Shown: positions 26,529 to 34,663 of the stretch, in pieces | Position numbering within the stretch: position 1 is the first letter of the stretch | Layout of the letters: each line of letters starts with the position of its first letter | From: JAJDXO01 sp965207535 | Lineage (GTDB): Bacteria; Pseudomonadota; Alphaproteobacteria; Rhodospirillales; UBA2165 | Direction of reading: 5' to 3' | DNA length: 64,000 nt | Assembly: GCA_965207535.1 (NCBI GenBank) | Contig: CBDBMR010000017.1 | Coordinates: 124,001-188,000, forward strand | Position numbers and translations under genes: made by a program | The notes under the pieces: model-generated | What the model saw: the letters and a program-made list of their open reading frames with translations, nothing else | Database searches by the model: none | What the model was told of the DNA's origin: nothing

Positions 26529-27385
26529 CGCTTCCGAAGCTCGGCCCAGACTTTTGAGCCCCAACTCCGGTGCGCCATGCGGAGTGCGGCGATCAACGCC
26601 TCACGGACCGTTTTGGCGCCGGATTTCACCGGTTTGGCCCGTGACGCATAGTCGGGGTCGCTGATCCCGCCGAAGCGGAGTTCTCCCTTTTCCGGACGGT
26701 AGATGGTGAAGATCGAGAGACCGTTTTCCTCGTCTTCGGGCACGCCGAACAGATCCACATTGATCTGATACTCGGCCTTGGTGAGGTCCCGGTAGGGCAC
26801 CTCGGTCACGAACATGGTCGCGGCAAACCGGATTTTCCTTCCCTTGGCGCCGCAATCCAACTCGACACCGTAGTCGGCGGTCACCTGGATTTCGTCCTCG
26901 ATTTCGGTGCGCCCGTCAAAGCTGAGTTCGAAACCGCATTTGGGTTGGCCCCTGGCTTCGAGGACGCCCTTCACCGGCGCCTCGACCTTGGCATCCAATA
27001 GGGGCGCCACCACGGTCTTGTAGACGAAACCCAGATCCTTGCCGTCCCGGCGGACGGCGATCCATTCGGTGCCCTTGGCGCGGCCCTTGGCCTCCACCCG
27101 GACCCCTTTTCGGAGCAGGGTCAGCCGCTTGGCCCTGATCGCCGGCCCGGCCCGCACGTTGGCGTCCGTGATCACAAGATAGGCTTTGGGAGACGGCGTC
27201 AGTTGGAAACCGCTGAACGGGCTTCCGGCCTGGGCAACCGCCGCCCCGGCACCGGACAGCGCCAGCGCCGCGCCCAGTGTTCCGCCCAGGGCAGCGGCCG
27301 TGACCGCCCTTATGGGCCTGTTCGCTCCGGATACCGGACCGGTCGGCCCCGGCATGCCGCAGCGGCGAAAAATCAGCCAATTCAT
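26525..27385 (-). CDS. exported bacterial SH3-domain protein
   Basis: A 286-residue protein with a long N-terminal region followed by a hydrophobic stretch (AVTAAALGGTLGAALALSG) ending AVAQAG, a likely signal sequence. Residues 66-125 form an SH3b-type domain: YLVITDANVRAGPAIRAKR, TLLRKGVRVEAKGRA and WIAVRRDGKDLGFVYKTVV. The rest has no domain I recognise. SH3b domains usually bind cell-wall or protein ligands in the periplasm. The gene is divergent from gcrA; a DnaA-box-like sequence lies 13 bases upstream of its start. Confidence 0.75.
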   Translation of the reverse strand: MNWLIFRRCGMPGPTGPVSGANRPIRAVTAAALGGTLGAALALSGAGAAVAQAGSPFSGFQLTPSPKAYLVITDANVRAGPAIRAKRLTLLRKGVRVEAKGRAKGTEWIAVRRDGKDLGFVYKTVVAPLLDAKVEAPVKGVLEARGQPKCGFELSFDGRTEIEDEIQVTADYGVELDCGAKGRKIRFAATMFVTEVPYRDLTKAEYQINVDLFGVPEDEENGLSIFTIYRPEKGELRFGGISDPDYASRAKPVKSGAKTVREALIAALRMAHRSWGSKVWAELRKR

Positions 27386-27397
27386 AGCCCTGAAGAA

Positions 27398-27406
27398 CTA
27401 TCCACA
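27398..27406 (+). promoter_or_regulatory. DnaA-box-like site upstream of gcrA
   Basis: CTATCCACA matches 8 of 9 positions of the DnaA box TTATCCACA. It lies in the 191-bp region between the divergent SH3 gene and gcrA. In Caulobacter DnaA activates gcrA, so a DnaA site here is expected biology, but a single site can arise by chance. Confidence 0.4.
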
Positions 27407-27576
27407 GGAAATTGCCACTAAATCTGGGTAAGACCTTGCAGCAAAACCTCAATATATAGTAAAAATTTGAGGCTCACCGGGCAAGATAATCATTAATCGG
27501 CGGAATTCTGGGGTTTCGCGGCGAGGGATCGGTCCGAAGGGCGGGACAATTACGTTGAACAGAGGATCCGATCCAC

Positions 27577-27942
27577 ATGACCACACCCTTTGAATGGACC
27601 GACGAACGCGTCGAAGAGCTCAAGAAGATGTGGGATACCGGTTTGTCGGCCAGTGAAATCGGCCGCCGGCTGGGCATCACCAAGAACGCCGTCGTCGGCA
27701 AGGTGCGGCGGCTCGATCTCGCCATGCGCCGGGCGCCGGCGCCGGTCAAGATCGAGGTCAACGTGGTCACCCTCGACCGGCTGGGCACCAATATGTGCTC
27801 GTGGCCGGTGGGCGATCCGGGGTCGGAGGATTTCCGTTTCTGCGGCGAGCCGGCCGTTCCGGGCAAGCCGTATTGCCAGGCCCACTGCGAGATCGCCTAC
27901 GTGGCCAACACCAAGAACCGCAAGCGCGACGAGGCCGCCTAA
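27577..27942 (+). CDS. gcrA: GcrA cell cycle regulator
   Basis: A 121-residue alphaproteobacterial cell-cycle regulator. The N-terminal helix-turn-helix is WTDERVEELKKMWDTGLSAS followed by EIGRRLGITKNAVVGKVRRL. The C-terminal part has CSWPVGDPGSEDFRFCG and PYCQAHCEIAY, the usual GcrA ending. GcrA binds RNA polymerase with sigma-70 and activates promoters with CcrM-methylated GANTC sites. The gene is monocistronic here; the AT-rich stretch 27,451-27,467 upstream probably contains its promoter. No GANTC was seen in the upstream region by eye. Confidence 0.96.
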   Translation: MTTPFEWTDERVEELKKMWDTGLSASEIGRRLGITKNAVVGKVRRLDLAMRRAPAPVKIEVNVVTLDRLGTNMCSWPVGDPGSEDFRFCGEPAVPGKPYCQAHCEIAYVANTKNRKRDEAA

Positions 27943-28096
27943 CCCGGACCGCCTGGCGCAACAAGCCGTCGCCGCTTCCGGATCGTCCACGCTCGAGGCA
28001 AGCTGCCGTCTCAAGACCGGCTACCCTTGCCGTGCATCCGACCCCTTGGACGCACGGGTTTGACAATGGACGCAAAATATTGTCTGAGGCCGGGCG

Positions 28097-28945
28097 ATGA
28101 GTTTTCTCGACCATATCGCCGCCTGCAACAACTTCTCGGGCGACGGCTATCTTCCGTTTGTCGTGGACCGCACGCAGGTCGGACATATCGGCGACGGCTT
28201 CGGCTCCAAGCTGGCCGGCTACCCTCATGTGTTCGATGTGGACGCCGGCGGCGTCCGGCTGTCACCCGCACCGTATGAAGAATTGAGCCGTACGGTCGCG
28301 GAAGTCCTCGCCGACATGCAGGGCAAGGGCCTCGGCCTGCCCTGGCGGGGCGAGAACTACCCCGTGCTGACGGCGTGGGGCCGCGAACCCTTCTTCGAGC
28401 TGGAGCGCGCCGCGGTGCCCCGCTTCGGCGTTCGGGCGTTCGGGGTGCATATCAACGGCTATGTCAGGCGCACCGGCGGCGGGCTCGACATGTGGATCGG
28501 CCGGCGCAGCGACGACCGCGCGGTCTGTCCGGGGATGCTCGACAATATGGTGGCCGGCGGCCAGCCGGCGGGCCTCGGGTTGATGGAAAACGTGATCAAG
28601 GAGTGCGGCGAGGAGGCCGGCGTGCCGCCGGAACTGGCCGCCAGCGCCCACGCCGTCGGCGCCATTTCCTATGTCATGGAGACGGCCGACGGGGTGAAGC
28701 CGGACACCATGTTCTGCTATGACCTGGAACTGCCCGACGACTTCGTTCCCCTGAACACCGACGGTGAAACCGCGTCTTTCGAGCGGCTGCCGATCGAAGA
28801 GGTTGCCGGGATCGTCGAAAACCAATTCGCCTTCAAGTTCAACTGCAACCTGGTGATTATCGACTTCCTCATCCGTCATGGCGTGCTGCCGCCGGAACAC
28901 CCGGACTATCTCACCCTGCTGAAAGGCTTGCGCCGGGACGCCTGA
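28097..28945 (+). CDS. NUDIX hydrolase with DUF4743 N-terminal domain
   Basis: A 282-residue protein combining a DUF4743 N-terminal domain (about residues 1-115, starting FLDHIAACNNFSG) with a NUDIX domain (about 117-255). The NUDIX box reads MENVIKECGEEAGV, with lysine in place of the usual arginine of REUxEExGU. Relatives include the NUDIX part of yeast Tnr3, which removes damaged oxo- and oxythiamine diphosphates. A thiamine-related clean-up role is therefore plausible, but the substrate is not proven by sequence. It stands alone downstream of gcrA. Confidence 0.87.
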   Translation: MSFLDHIAACNNFSGDGYLPFVVDRTQVGHIGDGFGSKLAGYPHVFDVDAGGVRLSPAPYEELSRTVAEVLADMQGKGLGLPWRGENYPVLTAWGREPFFELERAAVPRFGVRAFGVHINGYVRRTGGGLDMWIGRRSDDRAVCPGMLDNMVAGGQPAGLGLMENVIKECGEEAGVPPELAASAHAVGAISYVMETADGVKPDTMFCYDLELPDDFVPLNTDGETASFERLPIEEVAGIVENQFAFKFNCNLVIIDFLIRHGVLPPEHPDYLTLLKGLRRDA

Positions 28946-28963
28946 GACGGCGATCCGCGGGGG

Positions 28964-29569
28964 CTACTTTCCCTTCGGGGGCATGAGCGGACGCGAAATC
29001 GGCAGCGGGTCGGCGAAGGTCCAGAGCTGACGCTCGATCGCGTCCTCCGAACAGGTATCCATCCCCACCGAGCGGGACATGTTGCGGGACGGCCGCCGCC
29101 GCCCGCCCGGCGTCAGTTCCGAGGGCTCCGGACCGATGGTCATGCAGAGCGCCGGATGACCGGTCAGCGTGAGGCGCGCCTCCTTGTATTCCCAGCCGGC
29201 AAGCGGCGTGGAGCCGCATTCGACCAGCACCAGCTTGGCGCCCGCCTTGGGCTCTTCCGCCGCCACGCAGAGATCGTACTGGGGCATGCGCAGCTCGCCC
29301 TTGTCGATGGTGTTGCGCACGAACCGCTCGTCCAGGTTCCAGATACCCTCCTTGCAGGTATGAACCGTGAGCGGACGCGCCACGTTGACCCGGCCGCCGT
29401 GGCCCGGAATATCCAGGCAGTGATGGCGCGGCTCGTCCAGCGGCAGCGCCGCCTTCAGGTAGACGCCCTTGTCGGCATTATTCTTGGGCGCCGGCGCATT
29501 GCGCTGAGCTGCCGCATCGGCGGACCAGACCAGCAACCCGGCCAGAATTCCCAAACCGATGAACCGCAT
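28964..29569 (-). CDS. exported ricin-type beta-trefoil-like protein
   Basis: A 201-residue secreted protein with a signal peptide (FIGLGILAGLLVWSADAAAQ). The mature part shows repeated features of a ricin-B-like beta-trefoil: HCLDIPGHGGRVNVARPLTV, the QYDLCVAAEEPKAGAKLVLV block, and ALCMTIG followed by RQLWTF. Six or seven cysteines could form disulfides. Sugar binding is suggested but no QxW triplets are strict. It follows the EF-hand-like secreted protein by 11 bases on the same strand and is probably co-transcribed with it and gluQ. Confidence 0.6.
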   Translation of the reverse strand: MRFIGLGILAGLLVWSADAAAQRNAPAPKNNADKGVYLKAALPLDEPRHHCLDIPGHGGRVNVARPLTVHTCKEGIWNLDERFVRNTIDKGELRMPQYDLCVAAEEPKAGAKLVLVECGSTPLAGWEYKEARLTLTGHPALCMTIGPEPSELTPGGRRRPSRNMSRSVGMDTCSEDAIERQLWTFADPLPISRPLMPPKGK

Positions 29570-29580
29570 GATCCTCTCCT

Positions 29581-30354
29581 TTATGCAATCTGAAATATGG
29601 ATATCTCGACGTAATCGAATGTCGTGTAAGGCTCGAAGGGTGCCACGAAGACGACGGTGACGAAACCATGCCAGTCACCCGCCTCGTTCCGGGTGAACAC
29701 GTCCTCGAAGGGCAGATGGGCCGTCGCCGCGTCGATCAGGCCGTCGCGGGAGTTGTCGAACGGGCCATCCCGCAGATTGCGCAGCGGCAGATTGCGGACC
29801 TTGCCGTTGGCGAAGGCCACCTGGACGATCGCCGGGTCGATATCGTAATCGCCGAAGACCAAATTGAAGAACAGGGTCCCGCCGGGCGCGATCTGATCCC
29901 TGTCGACAACGAAATCGAAAACGAATGTCGCGTTATTGGGCGTGACCGGCCCATCCGCATCCGGCCAATGGCGGCCGGCCTGCGAGGCCGAGATCGCCAG
30001 ATCGGTCCAGTTGGATCCCCGGGTCCGGACGCCGATCTTCTTGCACCCGGCGCAGACATTGTTCACGTCGCGGATCTCGTTTGCGTCCCGGTTGTCGAAA
30101 TTGTCGTTGGAGAAAACCGCGACCACCCCGTCCCGGTTGAGGTCCGGGAGAAATTCACCGGGGCTGAGGACGCCGTCGCCATTGGTGTCGGCCCGGGGCG
30201 CCGGACCAAGCCGGGATGCCCGGGCGAGGGCCTGCGGTTTTTCGAAGCCGAAGCCGTCCACGTCGCCGATGCGGATGAACTTGAACGGCTCGGCCGCCGC
30301 CGGCGCCGCCAGCAACAGGATCAGTCCCAACCCCAAGCACGCGCCTCGGCTCAT
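29581..30354 (-). CDS. exported EF-hand-like calcium-binding protein, hypothetical
   Basis: A 257-residue secreted protein. The N-terminus ACLGLGLILLLAAPAAAEP is a signal peptide. Residues about 54-66 read DTNGDGVLSPGEF, a good EF-hand calcium loop, followed by a second partial loop DLNRDGVV. A CAGC pair lies about 100 residues in. The rest looks beta-rich, with no family I recognise. The ATG at 30,354 overlaps the gluQ TGA (ATGA), which fixes the start and suggests coupled translation. The ricin-like gene follows. Confidence 0.65.
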   Translation of the reverse strand: MSRGACLGLGLILLLAAPAAAEPFKFIRIGDVDGFGFEKPQALARASRLGPAPRADTNGDGVLSPGEFLPDLNRDGVVAVFSNDNFDNRDANEIRDVNNVCAGCKKIGVRTRGSNWTDLAISASQAGRHWPDADGPVTPNNATFVFDFVVDRDQIAPGGTLFFNLVFGDYDIDPAIVQVAFANGKVRNLPLRNLRDGPFDNSRDGLIDAATAHLPFEDVFTRNEAGDWHGFVTVVFVAPFEPYTTFDYVEISIFQIA

Positions 30355-31247
30355 GCCGTCTCCTCCGCCGCGGCGTGCGCCATGGCCATGTTCCATATGG
30401 CTTCCGCCGAGTGACCGTCATCGCGCAAAGCGCGGATGGTCTCGGACTTATCACGTTTGGAGAGCTTTCGGCCATCCTCGGCGGTCAATACGGCGTGATG
30501 ATCGTAGAGCGGCGTATGGAGCCCGAGCAGCGCCTGCAGCAGCCGATGCACATGGGTTGAGGCGAACACGTCCTTGCCGCGGGTCGCCCGGGTGATGCCT
30601 TGCAGGTGATCATCGAGCGAGACCGATAGATGGTAGCTGGCCGGCGTATCCTTGCGCGCCAAAACCACGTCGCCGAAAATCTCCGGCGTCGCGTCCTGCT
30701 CGCCGGCCCGCGCATCCTCCCAGGTCAGCGGCCCCGCCGCCACGGCCGCCGCATCGGCTTTCAGCCTGAGCGCATGGGCCTCGCCCGCCGCCACGCGCCC
30801 GGCCGCCTCATCCGCCGAAAGCGCCCGGCAGATGCCCGGATAGATGTACCCGTCGGGCCCGTGGAACTCCGCCGTCTGCCGCCCCGGCTCCTGAAGGGAG
30901 GCCTCGATCTCGGCCGCGATGTCGGCCCGGGTACAGAAGCAGGGATAGAGCAGGCCCGCCGCCGCCAGCCTGTCCAACGCCGCCCGGTAGTCGGCGAAAT
31001 GGCCGGACTGACGGCGCACCGGCTCTTCCCAGGTCAGGCCCAGCCACGCCAGGTCTTCCAGGATGGCGTCTTCGAACTCGGGCCGGCAACGCCCCCGGTC
31101 GATATCCTCGATGCGCACCTGAAACCGGCCGCCGGCCGACTTGGCCGCCTCGTAGGCGTAAATCGCCGAATAGGCGGTCCCCAGATGGAGCAATCCCGTC
31201 GGCGACGGGGCAAATCGGGTGACGGTCCGGGTTTCGGGCGCGATCAT
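30351..31247 (-). CDS. gluQ: glutamyl-Q tRNA(Asp) synthetase
   Basis: A 298-residue paralogue of the glutamyl-tRNA synthetase catalytic domain that glutamylates queuosine in tRNA(Asp). The class I HIGH-type motif is RFAPSPTGLLHLGTAYSA, the KMSKS-like motif is KLSKRDKSE, and RIEDIDRGRCRPEF is typical. The zinc-binding set is visible as CFC near residue 106 and YIYPGIC about 25 residues later. The anticodon-binding half of GltX is absent, as expected for GluQ. Two secreted-protein genes follow it. Confidence 0.94.
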   Translation of the reverse strand: MIAPETRTVTRFAPSPTGLLHLGTAYSAIYAYEAAKSAGGRFQVRIEDIDRGRCRPEFEDAILEDLAWLGLTWEEPVRRQSGHFADYRAALDRLAAAGLLYPCFCTRADIAAEIEASLQEPGRQTAEFHGPDGYIYPGICRALSADEAAGRVAAGEAHALRLKADAAAVAAGPLTWEDARAGEQDATPEIFGDVVLARKDTPASYHLSVSLDDHLQGITRATRGKDVFASTHVHRLLQALLGLHTPLYDHHAVLTAEDGRKLSKRDKSETIRALRDDGHSAEAIWNMAMAHAAAEETA

Positions 31248-31297
31248 GATTCGGAATTCGGTTTCCCTTGGGGAGCCGGGTCATTGTCGGTAGGATC

Positions 31298-31966
31298 ATG
31301 GCCCTAATGAGCGATCTTCCGCAACTCACCGGCCCCAGTTCCGGGCCCGCCGGCGGCCGCACGCCGCGGCAACTCGTCCTGATGCTGCACGGCGTCGGCG
31401 CCGACGGCAACGATCTGATCGGTCTCGCGCCCTATTTCGCGCGGGTGCTGCCGGACGCGAAGTTCGTCTCCCCCAACGCGCCGTTCCCTTGCGACATGGC
31501 GCCCATGGGATATCAATGGTTTTCGCTGCAGGAACGAACCGATGAAGCGATCCTGGACGGCGCGCGCACGGCCCGGCCGATCCTCGACCAATTCATCGAC
31601 GAGCAAATGGCGGCCCATGGACTGGGCCCGGCCGACACCGCACTGGTCGGGTTTTCCCAAGGCACCATGATGTCCCTGTTCACGGGCCTGCGCCGGGATC
31701 AGCCGGTGGCCGGCATCCTCGGCTATTCGGGCCGCCTGGTCGGCGCCGACATCCTGGCGGACGAGATTTCCGTCAAACCCCCGGTTACGCTGATCAACGG
31801 TGATCAGGACGAGTTGATCCCCGCCTCGGTACAGCCGGCGGCGGTCAACGCCCTGAAGGACGCGGGCGTCGAGGTGGAGGGCCACATCCGCCCGGGCCTC
31901 GGGCACTCCATCGATCCGGTGGGCATCGAATTGGGCTGCGAGTTCCTGGCCCGGGTGTTCGCCTGA
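31298..31966 (+). CDS. carboxylesterase/phospholipase family alpha/beta hydrolase
   Basis: A 222-residue hydrolase of the phospholipase/carboxylesterase family. The oxyanion region is LMLHGVGADGNDLIGL, the nucleophile serine is in VGFSQGTMM, the acid lies in INGDQDELIP, and the catalytic histidine in GLGHSID. Members hydrolyse short acyl esters or lysophospholipids; no signal peptide is seen. Start candidates are the ATG at 31,298 and another three codons later; I chose the first, behind TAGGAT. It is divergent from gluQ. Confidence 0.88.
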   Translation: MALMSDLPQLTGPSSGPAGGRTPRQLVLMLHGVGADGNDLIGLAPYFARVLPDAKFVSPNAPFPCDMAPMGYQWFSLQERTDEAILDGARTARPILDQFIDEQMAAHGLGPADTALVGFSQGTMMSLFTGLRRDQPVAGILGYSGRLVGADILADEISVKPPVTLINGDQDELIPASVQPAAVNALKDAGVEVEGHIRPGLGHSIDPVGIELGCEFLARVFA

Positions 31967-32144
31967 TGGAGGCCGTTCTCGTCGAATTCGCCATCGACAC
32001 GGTTTCCTAACGCCGATCTTGCCGCCGGCGCTCCATCCCGTGGATTGTCGTCAAAGGGTCACCCAGCCGTCCCCGGGATGTCGCTTAAGCGGTTGAAATA
32101 CATACCTCATCGGCTATGCTCATCGGCGATTAGGGGAATATATT

Positions 32145-32708
32145 GTGTCCGGTGTCTTGGAAAACTGCCCAGCCCTTGTATTGAACGCCGACTTCCGGCC
32201 GCTCAACTACTTTCCCCTGTCGCTCTGGTCCTGGCAGGACGCGGTCAAGGCGGTGTTCCTCGAACGGGTCAACGTGGTCTCCGAATATGACCAAACCATC
32301 CACAGCCCGAGCTGGGAAATGCAGCTGCCGAGCGTCATCGCGCTCAAGGAATATATCCACCTCAACCGGCGCCCGGCCTTCACCCGGTTCAACGTTTTCC
32401 TGCGCGACCGGTTCGCCTGTCAGTATTGCAACACCGGGTTCCCGACCCAGGACCTGACCTTCGACCACGTGGTGCCGCGGTCCAAGGGCGGCGTGACCCG
32501 GTGGACCAACGTGGTCACCGCCTGCGGCGTGTGCAATCTCCGGAAAGGCAACAAGTCGATGAAAGAAGTCGGGATGAGGCTGCGCACCAAGCCGGTACAG
32601 CCGACCAACTACCAGCTGCAGGAAATCGGGCGGGGATTCCCGCCCAATTACCTTCACGAGGACTGGCGGGATTTCCTCTACTGGGATACGGAACTCGAGG
32701 CCGAATAA
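32145..32708 (+). CDS. HNH endonuclease
   Basis: A 187-residue protein with a C-terminal HNH nuclease domain. The first CxxC pair is CQYC, the catalytic block is FDHVVPRSKGGVTRWTNVV and the second pair is ACGVCNLRKGNKS; the DH..N..K pattern is complete. The N-terminal half (NADFRPLNYFPLSLWSWQDA) is a conserved extension seen in many proteobacterial HNH proteins of unknown physiological role. The start is a GTG with AGGGGAA about 8 bases upstream. It stands alone, with no restriction or phage genes nearby. Confidence 0.88.
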   Translation: MSGVLENCPALVLNADFRPLNYFPLSLWSWQDAVKAVFLERVNVVSEYDQTIHSPSWEMQLPSVIALKEYIHLNRRPAFTRFNVFLRDRFACQYCNTGFPTQDLTFDHVVPRSKGGVTRWTNVVTACGVCNLRKGNKSMKEVGMRLRTKPVQPTNYQLQEIGRGFPPNYLHEDWRDFLYWDTELEAE

Positions 32709-32770
32709 GATTTGTCCTTGTCCAGGCGTTTATTCGGACACGTCGGCCATTCCCTTTTCGCCGGCCCCGC

Positions 32771-32911
32771 CTAGATCGGGTCATGTTTTGACGGAACCAC
32801 GGCGCGGTTTCGTCAAAACATGTGAATCCGATCTATTTCAATAGTGTAGAGCCGATTCACATGGATTGTCCGCATCGCAAAGCGATTCCGACAAACCATG
32901 ATCGGCTCTAG
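32771..32911. repeat. CTAG-ended palindromic repeat, copy 2, followed by a related palindrome
   Basis: Bases 32,771-32,835 repeat the element at 26,464 with few changes, ending ATCCGATCTA. A second inverted repeat follows at about 32,850-32,911. It runs from TAGAGCCGATTCACATGG to CCATGATCGGCTCTAG, its ends matching the right end of copy 1. The compound element fills the gap between the HNH gene and the AhpD-like gene, which converge. Confidence 0.88.
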
Positions 32912-32920
32912 CCGCCGCTT

Positions 32921-33517
32921 CTACTCCGCGGCGTGTTTGCCGACCTCCCAGCCCCAGCCCGACAGATGCTTCTCGCCCAGGTCTTTCGGGCCGTCCTCCA
33001 AAGGCGTGGCCAATGTGTCGTTCCAGCGGTTGAGGAACCCGAACAGCGAGATGACGGCGAGAATCTCGACCACCTGTTCGTCGGTCCAGTGATTGCGCAA
33101 TTCGGCAAAGTCCTCGTCGCTCACACCGTTGGGATTGAGGGCCGCGAGCTGCGCCACCCGCAGCGCCGCGCGCTCCGCATCCGAGAATAGCTCGGAGGTT
33201 TCGTACTCCCAGACGTGCTCGATCTTTTCCGCTTCCGACCCCCGCTCGATGGCCATGCCCGTAGTGTGGGCCGAGCAATAGACGCAGCCCGCCGAACGGC
33301 TGGTGATGTGGGCCACAAGCCCTTTGAGGTAGGGCTCGACGCCGCCCGGCGCCCAGACCGCGTGGGCCATGGTGCTGAAGCCTTCGAGGATCTTGGGCTT
33401 GCGGGCCAGGATGCGCAGGCTGTTGGGAACGAAGCCCAGGCGTTCTTGCGCCAGCTCCAAGGCGTGGCGGGATTCTTCCGGGCAGTCAGCCAGATCAAGC
33501 GGTTGCAGTCGGGGCAT
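32921..33517 (-). CDS. AhpD-like peroxidase-related / carboxymuconolactone decarboxylase family protein
   Basis: A 198-residue protein of the AhpD/CMD superfamily, of the uncharacterised peroxidase-related type. The redox CxxC with nearby histidine is in CVYCSAHTTG (about residue 78), following VAHITSRSAG. The helix VEILAVISLFGFLNRWNDTL near the C-terminus is the usual CMD element. AhpD-type proteins reduce hydroperoxides through the cysteine pair; the reductant here is unknown. It is convergent with the HNH gene across the palindromic repeat. Confidence 0.85.
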   Translation of the reverse strand: MPRLQPLDLADCPEESRHALELAQERLGFVPNSLRILARKPKILEGFSTMAHAVWAPGGVEPYLKGLVAHITSRSAGCVYCSAHTTGMAIERGSEAEKIEHVWEYETSELFSDAERAALRVAQLAALNPNGVSDEDFAELRNHWTDEQVVEILAVISLFGFLNRWNDTLATPLEDGPKDLGEKHLSGWGWEVGKHAAE

Positions 33518-33666
33518 TTTCCAATTCCTACGATTTGCTCAGCGTGTTTTTGTCCGTGTGTTCTCGTCCGTCGCCTCCATGGCGCGGCCAATGGCCCCAA
33601 GTCCAATTCATTCCGGCTCGATTGGCCGCCCCCTCGGGCGACCCGTTCTTACTACCCGCTAGAGCC

Positions 33667-33694
33667 TTTACAGCAAAGGTGAAATCCCTATACT
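33667..33694 (+). promoter_or_regulatory. sigma-70 promoter for rpsD
   Basis: TTTACA (33,667) and TATACT (33,689) are each 5 of 6 matches to the -35 and -10 consensus with a 16-base spacer. Transcription would start near 33,701 and leave a leader of about 110 bases before rpsD. The leader has no obvious S4-binding pseudoknot by eye. Confidence 0.65.
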
Positions 33695-33813
33695 CCCGCG
33701 CTTCATTCCCGGGAACGCGTGGCCGGCCATCCGTCACCGCCCGCTCCTAAGTCCGAGGGGGCCTACCGGGACATTAAGAACGTGTACGAAATGCAGAGCC
33801 AAGGAGGACAGAC

Positions 33814-34428
33814 ATGTCCAAGCGCGTCCGCGCCAAGTACAAGATCGACCGCCGTCTCCGGGTAAATCTCTGGGGCCGGCCCAAATCCCCCTTCAACAAG
33901 CGCGAATACGGCCCGGGCCTCCACGGCCAGCGGCGCAAGAAGCCGTCCGACTTCGGGCTGCAACTGCAGGCCAAGCAGAAGCTGAAGGGCTATTACGGCA
34001 ATATCGGCGAGCGCCAGTTCCGCCGCTACTTCCAGAAGGCCAACAACACCAAGGGGGATACCTCGGAGAATCTGGTCGGCCTGTTGGAGCGCCGCCTGGA
34101 TGCCGTGGTCTACCGGATGAAGTTCGTCCCCACGGTTTTCGCCGCCCGCCAGTTCGTCAGTCACGGCCACATCCGGGTCAACGGCAAACGGGTCAACATC
34201 CCGTCCTACACGGTGAAGGAAGGCGATGTCATCGAGGTGAAGGACAAGTCCCGCGAAGTGCCCATGGTGCTGGACGCCGTCGCCTCGCCCGAGCGCGACG
34301 TGCCGAACTATATGGACGTGGATCACAACAAGATGCGCGGCACCTTTACCCGCCAGCCCTTGTTGGCCGACATCCCCTATCCGGTGCAGATGGAACCCAA
34401 CTTGGTCGTCGAGTATTACTCGCGCTAG
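33814..34428 (+). CDS. rpsD: 30S ribosomal protein S4
   Basis: A 204-residue S4 protein, the primary 16S rRNA-binding protein that starts 30S assembly. It begins SKRVRAKYKIDRRLRVNLWG and has the S4 RNA-binding domain from ERRLDAVVYRMKFVPTVFAARQ through HIRVNGKRVNIPSY. The ATG follows a strong GGAGG (AAGGAGGACAGAC). As is common in Alphaproteobacteria it is transcribed alone rather than in the alpha operon. A strong terminator follows. Confidence 0.98.
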   Translation: MSKRVRAKYKIDRRLRVNLWGRPKSPFNKREYGPGLHGQRRKKPSDFGLQLQAKQKLKGYYGNIGERQFRRYFQKANNTKGDTSENLVGLLERRLDAVVYRMKFVPTVFAARQFVSHGHIRVNGKRVNIPSYTVKEGDVIEVKDKSREVPMVLDAVASPERDVPNYMDVDHNKMRGTFTRQPLLADIPYPVQMEPNLVVEYYSR

Positions 34429-34449
34429 GAAACGGTCTATTCCGAAAGA

Positions 34450-34475
34450 AAGGCCGCCGATCGGCGGCCTTTTTT
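34450..34475 (+). terminator. intrinsic terminator of rpsD
   Basis: AAGGCCGCCGA and TCGGCGGCCTT form a perfect 11-pair stem with almost no loop, followed by TTTT. It lies 22 bases after the rpsD stop codon. Confidence 0.92.
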
Positions 34476-34548
34476 GCGGTCGCTCCACCTGCATCCGGAA
34501 CAGGATTTGGCCCTGGCGGGCATACACGCAAAAATGATTGATTAAATA

Positions 34549-34570
34549 ACATGCAATCTGTATTGTATGT
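34549..34570. promoter_or_regulatory. palindromic operator A upstream of the binding-protein gene
   Basis: ACATGCAAT-CTGT-ATTGTATGT is an inverted repeat with 8 of 9 arm positions complementary. It lies about 94 bases before the chosen start of the Tct-like binding-protein gene. A closely matching site is at 39,675-39,700 (core CAATC[T/A]GTATTG). The size and symmetry suit a TetR-family dimer; two such regulators are encoded in the island. Confidence 0.55.
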
Positions 34571-34663
34571 GTATTCACCTGCGTATGGCAGATGCATATG
34601 TAACGGATGGGAGCAATGGGAGCGATGTATAGTCGATTAATCCAACGAAACCCGAGGGCCGTG

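Noticed and set aside
31967..32144. Possible tRNA or small RNA gene between the esterase and HNH genes
   Set aside because: No cloverleaf, T-arm motif or terminator could be found by eye; it holds only the leader of the HNH gene.
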